Positions 6,082 to 10,644 of a DNA stretch of 10,644 bases are shown piece after piece. The stretch lies in NCBI GenBank assembly GCA_015490695.1, contig WFXK01000164.1, forward strand, positions 1 through 10,644, given 5' to 3'. Every line of letters begins with the position of its first letter. The stretch's first letter is position 1. The notes below the pieces were generated by a model. It saw only the letters and a list, made by a program, of their open reading frames with translations, had not been told where the DNA came from and did not search any database. The position numbers were made by a program, and so were the translations under genes. Source of the stretch: Bacteroidota bacterium. Its GTDB lineage: Bacteria > Bacteroidota > Bacteroidia > SpSt-205 > S141-50.

Positions 6082-9000
6082 TTATCTAATTAAAGTCACT
6101 CTACCTGTGTAGACGGTTCGTCCTCTACGGGGGTGGTCTATGATACAGCGATAAGTATACGTTCCAGGGTCAAAGGGTTTGCCGTCTTTGGTATAGCCGT
6201 CCCAGCCCTCATTGCTATTGGTCTCATAAACCAATTTGCCCCAACGGTCAAAAATCTGCAACACAACCACTTTAACCCTTCCATCGGCAGGCAACGGACG
6301 GAAGTAATCATTTAATCCATCGCCATTGGGTGTAAAGGCGGTTGGGAAGTAATACTCTTCATCCAAAATCGTTATGTAGTTCGTCTTTATCTTCAATGCG
6401 TTACATCCTACATCATTCTCTACATACAGGGCTATAGTGTAAACCCCAGGGCTACTAAAGCGATGGATAGGGTTTGCCGAAGTATCGGTGTTATTTACTC
6501 CGCTTGCAGGGTCACCAAAGTTCCATAAATAACGAACCCCTCCTTGCATTAATGGTGTGAACTGAACTACAGGGTCACTCCATGGACGAACAGTATCGCT
6601 TGCAACAAAGTCAGCATTGGGTGCTTCATAAACTTGATAGGTTGCATCATCTCCGCCAACACACCCTTGAGCACTTACACAAAAGACGCTGTAGGTATAA
6701 CTTCCCACGTTGGACGTCTCTCCAAGTAAAGTATCACCGCTGCCTACATACAATGGATGCGTACTATCAGGAGCACCTAAAGCTAATACCCCCTGCATAT
6801 CTCCTAAGAACCAGTACTTCTGAACGCAAAAGGTATCATTCAATGTATATAGCTGCTGCACGTTCCCAACACAATTATCATTTGCTACCAATATTGGAGA
6901 TGGTGTAGGATACACAATCAGGCGAACTCTATCTCGGCTCCAGCATCCATTATTCATTAGGGCTTCTACTGTGTAAACGATACTTTGCGGTGGCGACGCC
7001 ACAGGATTAGGAATCGTTACAGCGCTCAATCCTGTATCAGGATACCAACGATACTGGGTTGCTCCAGGGGCATTCACCCACAATTGTACGCTATCTCCAA
7101 AACACAACGACGTATCAGGACCTGCTGTTATTGGCAGCGACTCCTTAACGTTCAACGTAACAATACGACGCACTTCACAGCGGGCTATTGTATCGCGCCC
7201 TATTACAACGTATTGTATTGTATCGCTCGGCACTGCATAAGGATTCGCTATACCCGCATTACTTAAATACGTACTCGGGAACCAAGTATATACATCCATC
7301 CCTGTTGCTTGGAAATACACCGTATCTCCAGCACATACTGTTGTGTCTGAAGGGGTTACATTCATATACACGGATTTTACGTAGATGCTATCTGTAAAGC
7401 GTATGGTATCGCACACAGCGTTACCTATGCTCCAAGTAATATAGATGATTTTTCCTGTGTCTTGGTTTGCAGGGGTATAGGTTGCGTTCGGGTCTATCAA
7501 GGATGAAAAGGTTCCCTGTCCGTTATTTGTGCTCCATACACCTCCTGCTGGTGCAACTACACTGGCATTCAATACCACCTCCTCCCCAGCGCAAGCACTA
7601 TCTTGTCCTAATGCAAAACTCCCTAACGGCGCTCCATAAACCTCTAACACCTGCGTATATCGCGCTGTATCACACGGACCATTAACAACATTCCACGTCA
7701 ATAATACATTCCCTACATCAGTTGTGTCAGCCACATACTGGGCATTCGGAGAGAGGCTATCGGGTATAAAGTAGCCGTTACCTGATGTTGTCCAAAATCC
7801 TGTACCACTGCTTAGTAGTTGTGCTCCCAAAGGAATTGTTGTATCTAACGCGCATATTGGGGGAACTATCGTAGAAAAGTCTCCCAGTGGCGGTGCATAA
7901 ACATATAAATCCACTGTATCGCGCAACGTATCGCAACTACCATTGACCATGTTCCATATCAATTGCAACGTCTTACTGGAGTCGGCAATGATGGAAACGT
8001 ATTTAGAGTTTCCACTTAAAGGCAAAGTGAAGCCTCCGCTACAATTAGGGCAATCCCAGTAACCCTCACCAACGGTTACTGTTGCTCCTAATGGCGACGT
8101 CGTGTCTCCAGCACATATCGGTGCTAAAGGTCCTGTGAACGAACCTTGCGGCTTCCTGCTCACATATAAGAAAACTCGTTTGGTATCTGACGGACATATT
8201 CCTCCTTCTGCTATCCACCACAATTCTAACCATTGTCCTGCGTCTGCAGCAACGCTCACATATTGGGTTGTGTCTTTGGTCGGGTCTATGAACGAGCCAT
8301 TGCAATTAGCGCAATCCCAACGCCCAACACCCCGGATAGCTAAACCTATTAAAGTGTCGCTTGTATCCCCCTCGCATACTTCTAAAGGTCCAGTGGTTAA
8401 TACCTGTCCCTCTGGCTCTTCAACAATGTAAATGTCTTTTGGTATTACTAATGCATTGCAAGTACCTGATGCGTCGGTAATCACCCATTTTAAGGTTACA
8501 ACGGGTGGGTCGTCTATGCTGGCGCAATAAATCGTGTCGTTGCTTAAGGGATCATAAACAAAACTTCCTAAGCAACCATCGCATTCCCAGTGTCCTACGC
8601 CACTGGTCACAGTCGCACCTAAGGGAACAGTGCACAATAGCTCACATAAACTATCAGGAACCGCTGCTGTATCCCATGTGCCGCTTACTGTAGCATTGAT
8701 AACGTTCAGTGTCTGCATAGAAGTATCGGGAGTACAACCAGGGGCGGTTACAATCCAATAAATTTCAATCGTACTGCCCCCTTCGCTGGCAGAAGATTGA
8801 TAAACTACTACATTAGTATCATTCCTTGGTAAGAAGCTTCCCACGCCTGTTGTGCTCCAATATCCCGAAACGCCACTGATGATTTGTCCTCGCAATGTAT
8901 CTGTAGGGCTACCTGCACACACGTCCCCAACAGGCACGAAACTACCCAAAGGCGGTGTGTTCACTACTATGTACACTGTATCGGTGTCCGCTACACAAGT

Positions 9001-10644
9001 GCCGCTATATACTATCCAGTAAAGTTCTACTACCGCATTCTTATCGCCAGGACCAGGAATATAAACTACTGAAGTATCTGAAACAAAATTTAATCCTCCT
9101 GTGCCATTATGGAGCCATACTCCAGTATCTCCTACGATAACCTGTGCCAACAACGTATCTGAAGCAGAAGGATAGCAGAGGGTATCGGATGGGGTTAAAA
9201 GGTTTCCTTGTGGACGGGGATAGACTATTAAAGGTTGGGTAATGCTTCGCAATCCGCAAGCTGCGCCAAAGTCTGCATTCCATGTAAGCCAAACCGTATC
9301 GGGGTCGTTCACTGAAGAAGCATACGAAGAATTTCCATTTATAGTATCAGGAACAAAACTTCCTAAGCCATTTGAGGTGGTCCAATAGGTGCTTATTGCT
9401 CCTGGAGCGCTTGCTCCTAAGGAAGGTGTGGTATCTCCTGCGCATATAGGAGCGGGAGGAGGAAAATCAATGCTTACAGTGGTATTACTGACCGTCAACG
9501 TATCTTTATAACGTGCTGTATCACAGCCCGCAGCATAAACGTTCCAGATTAAAATCAAATCTGTACCTGCTTCAGTGGTTGCTGTAACGTATTGGGTGTT
9601 TCCATCTAAGCTATCTATGAAGTATCCGCCGTTACAGCCTTGGCAGCTCCAGTAGCCGCCGTCGCCTGAGGTGATGGTTGCTCCTAAGGGGTCTGTGGGC
9701 GCCCCTGCACAAATTGGGTTGGGGGTTGCCCCAGCAAAGCTCCCCTGCGGTGGATTGTTTACTATCACCTCCACCTCAGCCGTATCTGACGGACAACGAT
9801 TCCCCTCTACAATCCACCACACCAACACCGTATCCCCCCCATCTGACAACGAAGACACATAATAGCCAAAGGGATTATAAATATCAGGCTTTATGACCCC
9901 AAAACCATTATGTTCCCAATGTCCTATGCCGTTGCCTGAAGAAGCATTCAACGGCGGTGTGGAATCTCCCACGCAAATTGCCAATGACGAAAGTCCTACG
10001 GTAGCAACAGGTGTCGCCTCTACGTAAAGCGTGTCTACTAACACCAATGGGTCACAACCGCTTTGAGTTATTGTCCATATTAACGCTATAGCCTGCCCAC
10101 CATCCAAAGGGGATGGCACATAACGAGTATTACCATCATTCGGGTCCAAGAACGTGCCATTACCTGTTGTGCTCCACGTCCCCGTACCATAAACTGCCAC
10201 AGCACCTAAAGGCGCCGTCGTATCCAGTACACATACACTATCATCCGCCAAAGTAAACGTACCCCATATCTTTGCACTCTTCACATACACGCTATCTACA
10301 TATACTGAATCTACACAACTACCATTTTGTACTACCCACCATAAATAAATCCATTTGCCTGCATCGCTTGTGTCGGAATAGTATTGTGCGTCGGGTGCTG
10401 TAGAATCAGGATAGAAGTAGCCATTGCCATTAGGGGTTGTCCAATAACCCTGTCCACGTACAACATACCCCCCTAAAGGCACTGTATTACCTCCAGCACA
10501 AATACTATCAGGACTTAAATGGACAACACCTCCCTGTGGTGGCAAATCCACCTGAACATGGGCAACCTCCACAACAGGCGGACATACCCCATTGACCACA
10601 ATCCATAATAAATCTACTAAACCACTATCTGAACTACCCGTAAC
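6082..10644 (-). CDS. Giant repeat-rich T9SS-exported surface protein, SprB-like (5' end outside window)
   Basis: At least 1520 residues are visible and the frame stays open to the window edge. A GTG at 10599 lies in the middle of a repeat unit (upstream codons read DLLWIV before VNGVCPP), so it is not the start. Residue numbers here count from that GTG. Order: at least twelve tandem Ig-like repeats of about 87 residues (19-1074), two shorter domains of another Ig-like type (1075-1152, 1153-1230), a further Cys-containing Ig-like region (1231-1325), a PKD domain (1326-1412) and a gliding-motility-associated C-terminal domain (1413-1505). Such proteins are secreted through T9SS and attached to or displayed on the cell surface, acting as adhesins or gliding fibres. 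There is no visible enzyme domain. Asp, Thr, Gly and Cys are common and Lys is rare in the repeat region, as expected of an extracellular protein. The PorP/SprF gene follows after five bases. Confidence 0.88.
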   Translation of the reverse strand, partial: VTGSSDSGLVDLLWIVVNGVCPPVVEVAHVQVDLPPQGGVVHLSPDSICAGGNTVPLGGYVVRGQGYWTTPNGNGYFYPDSTAPDAQYYSDTSDAGKWIYLWWVVQNGSCVDSVYVDSVYVKSAKIWGTFTLADDSVCVLDTTAPLGAVAVYGTGTWSTTGNGTFLDPNDGNTRYVPSPLDGGQAIALIWTITQSGCDPLVLVDTLYVEATPVATVGLSSLAICVGDSTPPLNASSGNGIGHWEHNGFGVIKPDIYNPFGYYVSSLSDGGDTVLVWWIVEGNRCPSDTAEVEVIVNNPPQGSFAGATPNPICAGAPTDPLGATITSGDGGYWSCQGCNGGYFIDSLDGNTQYVTATTEAGTDLILIWNVYAAGCDTARYKDTLTVSNTTVSIDFPPPAPICAGDTTPSLGASAPGAISTYWTTSNGLGSFVPDTINGNSSYASSVNDPDTVWLTWNADFGAACGLRSITQPLIVYPRPQGNLLTPSDTLCYPSASDTLLAQVIVGDTGVWLHNGTGGLNFVSDTSVVYIPGPGDKNAVVELYWIVYSGTCVADTDTVYIVVNTPPLGSFVPVGDVCAGSPTDTLRGQIISGVSGYWSTTGVGSFLPRNDTNVVVYQSSASEGGSTIEIYWIVTAPGCTPDTSMQTLNVINATVSGTWDTAAVPDSLCELLCTVPLGATVTSGVGHWECDGCLGSFVYDPLSNDTIYCASIDDPPVVTLKWVITDASGTCNALVIPKDIYIVEEPEGQVLTTGPLEVCEGDTSDTLIGLAIRGVGRWDCANCNGSFIDPTKDTTQYVSVAADAGQWLELWWIAEGGICPSDTKRVFLYVSRKPQGSFTGPLAPICAGDTTSPLGATVTVGEGYWDCPNCSGGFTLPLSGNSKYVSIIADSSKTLQLIWNMVNGSCDTLRDTVDLYVYAPPLGDFSTIVPPICALDTTIPLGAQLLSSGTGFWTTSGNGYFIPDSLSPNAQYVADTTDVGNVLLTWNVVNGPCDTARYTQVLEVYGAPLGSFALGQDSACAGEEVVLNASVVAPAGGVWSTNNGQGTFSSLIDPNATYTPANQDTGKIIYITWSIGNAVCDTIRFTDSIYVKSVYMNVTPSDTTVCAGDTVYFQATGMDVYTWFPSTYLSNAGIANPYAVPSDTIQYVVIGRDTIARCEVRRIVTLNVKESLPITAGPDTSLCFGDSVQLWVNAPGATQYRWYPDTGLSAVTIPNPVASPPQSIVYTVEALMNNGCWSRDRVRLIVYPTPSPILVANDNCVGNVQQLYTLNDTFCVQKYWFLGDMQGVLALGAPDSTHPLYVGSGDTLLGETSNVGSYTYSVFCVSAQGCVGGDDATYQVYEAPNADFVASDTVRPWSDPVVQFTPLMQGGVRYLWNFGDPASGVNNTDTSANPIHRFSSPGVYTIALYVENDVGCNALKIKTNYITILDEEYYFPTAFTPNGDGLNDYFRPLPADGRVKVVVLQIFDRWGKLVYETNSNEGWDGYTKDGKPFDPGTYTYRCIIDHPRRGRTVYTGRVTLIR
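6085..6363 (-). other. Gliding-motility-associated C-terminal domain (T9SS sorting signal, CHU_C type)
   Basis: Residues 1413-1505 form the terminal sorting domain. Marks are YYFPTAFTPNGDGLNDYF (1416-1433), VVLQIFDRWGKLVYET (1445-1460), GWDGYTKDGKPFDPGTYTY (1465-1483) and the final GRVTLIR. This is the type-B domain, whose export depends on a PorP/SprF-family partner. Such a partner is encoded immediately downstream. Confidence 0.93.
6364..6624 (-). other. PKD domain of the surface protein
   Basis: Residues 1326-1412 read as a PKD domain: VQFTPL, then YLWNFGDPASG (1357-1367), then the HRFSSPGVYTIALYVENDVGC ending (from 1379), where W-x-F-G-D and the 'h.F..pG.Yti.l.v.n..Gc' strand are the family marks. 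PKD domains are extracellular beta-sandwich spacers and often come directly before a T9SS C-terminal domain. Confidence 0.85.
6910..7377 (-). other. Two Ig-like domains of the 'CaGDtv...Y.W.P..gLs...i.nP' type
   Basis: Residues 1075-1152 and 1153-1230 of the surface protein differ from the upstream array. They share DTTVCAGDTVYFQATG / DTSLCFGDSVQLWVNAPG, then YTWFPSTYLSNAGIANPYA / YRWYPDTGLSAVTIPNPVA, then a second Cys (RCEV / GCWS) and a valine-rich last strand. This domain type is very common just before PKD and C-terminal sorting domains of Bacteroidota surface proteins. It probably forms a stalk between the repeat array and the anchoring end. Confidence 0.75.
7378..10545 (-). repeat. Twelve tandem ~87-residue Ig-like repeats
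   Basis: The repeats are at protein level; the DNA has diverged. Pattern of one unit: (P.GSF)...CAGDTT.PLGA.V..G.G.W....G.F.PD..N..YV....D.G....L.W.V..G.C.......YV. Approximate units, in reading order: 10545-10279, 10278-10021, 10020-9760, 9759-9490, 9489-9220, 9219-8959, 8958-8701, 8700-8422, 8421-8161, 8160-7900, 7899-7639, 7638-7378. Every unit keeps two cysteines about 59-62 residues apart (for example C34/C95, C123/C182, C209/C269), probably a disulfide across a beta-sandwich. The end of a further unit (ending VNGVCPP) lies at the window edge, so the array continues upstream. Lengths vary only from 86 to 93 residues. Units 4, 8, 9 and 10 carry an extra CxxC. Confidence 0.88.

Noticed and set aside
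6582..9896. Several plus-strand open frames of 60-110 codons and a 79-codon minus frame inside the giant gene
   Set aside because: They are opposite-strand or shifted-frame readings of the repeat coding sequence. The repeated composition keeps stops rare; no start signals or domains support them.
7378..10545. Periodic repeats as a CRISPR array or DNA-level tandem repeat
   Set aside because: The period is about 260 bases, the units are diverged at DNA level, and one long reading frame explains them as protein repeats.
10597..10599. GTG as the start of the giant surface protein
   Set aside because: The upstream codons continue the repeat (DLLWIV followed by VNGVCPP) with no stop to the window end, and no signal peptide follows the GTG.

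Overview
The window reads as a piece of a Bacteroidota chromosome. The strongest clue is the large minus-strand gene whose product ends in a gliding-motility-associated C-terminal domain, a type IX secretion system (T9SS) sorting signal. It is followed directly by a PorP/SprF-family outer-membrane protein gene. Starts on the minus strand lack Shine-Dalgarno sequences and sit in AT-rich leaders, which fits the phylum. I cannot name a genus.

Layout. Positions 1-1998 (+ strand) carry the 3' end of a DUF4412-type secreted protein gene and a complete urocanate hydratase gene (hutU), one base apart. Positions 1995-10644 (- strand) carry five genes in tight succession. In transcription order they are: a repeat-rich T9SS-exported surface protein (its 5' end lies beyond the window), a PorP/SprF-like protein, a stand-alone DUF2156 protein resembling the synthase domain of MprF, a CNNM/CorC-type membrane protein with a CBS pair, and an arginase. 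Gaps between them are 5, 3, 35 and 6 bases. The two convergent gene groups meet with overlapping stop codons.

How the genes may work together. The surface protein and the PorP/SprF protein form the usual sprB-sprF-like cargo/partner pair of T9SS. The DUF2156 and CNNM proteins are envelope or membrane functions that may be co-transcribed with them. Arginase (arginine to ornithine plus urea) and urocanate hydratase (second step of histidine breakdown) are both amino-acid catabolic enzymes, but they lie on opposite strands and are not one operon.

The window is almost entirely coding. The longest gap between genes is 35 bases. I saw no RNA gene, mobile element, CRISPR array or convincing terminator. 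I do not see a clearly new system; the points most worth a second look are the cysteine variants among the surface-protein repeats and the stand-alone DUF2156 gene in this operon.
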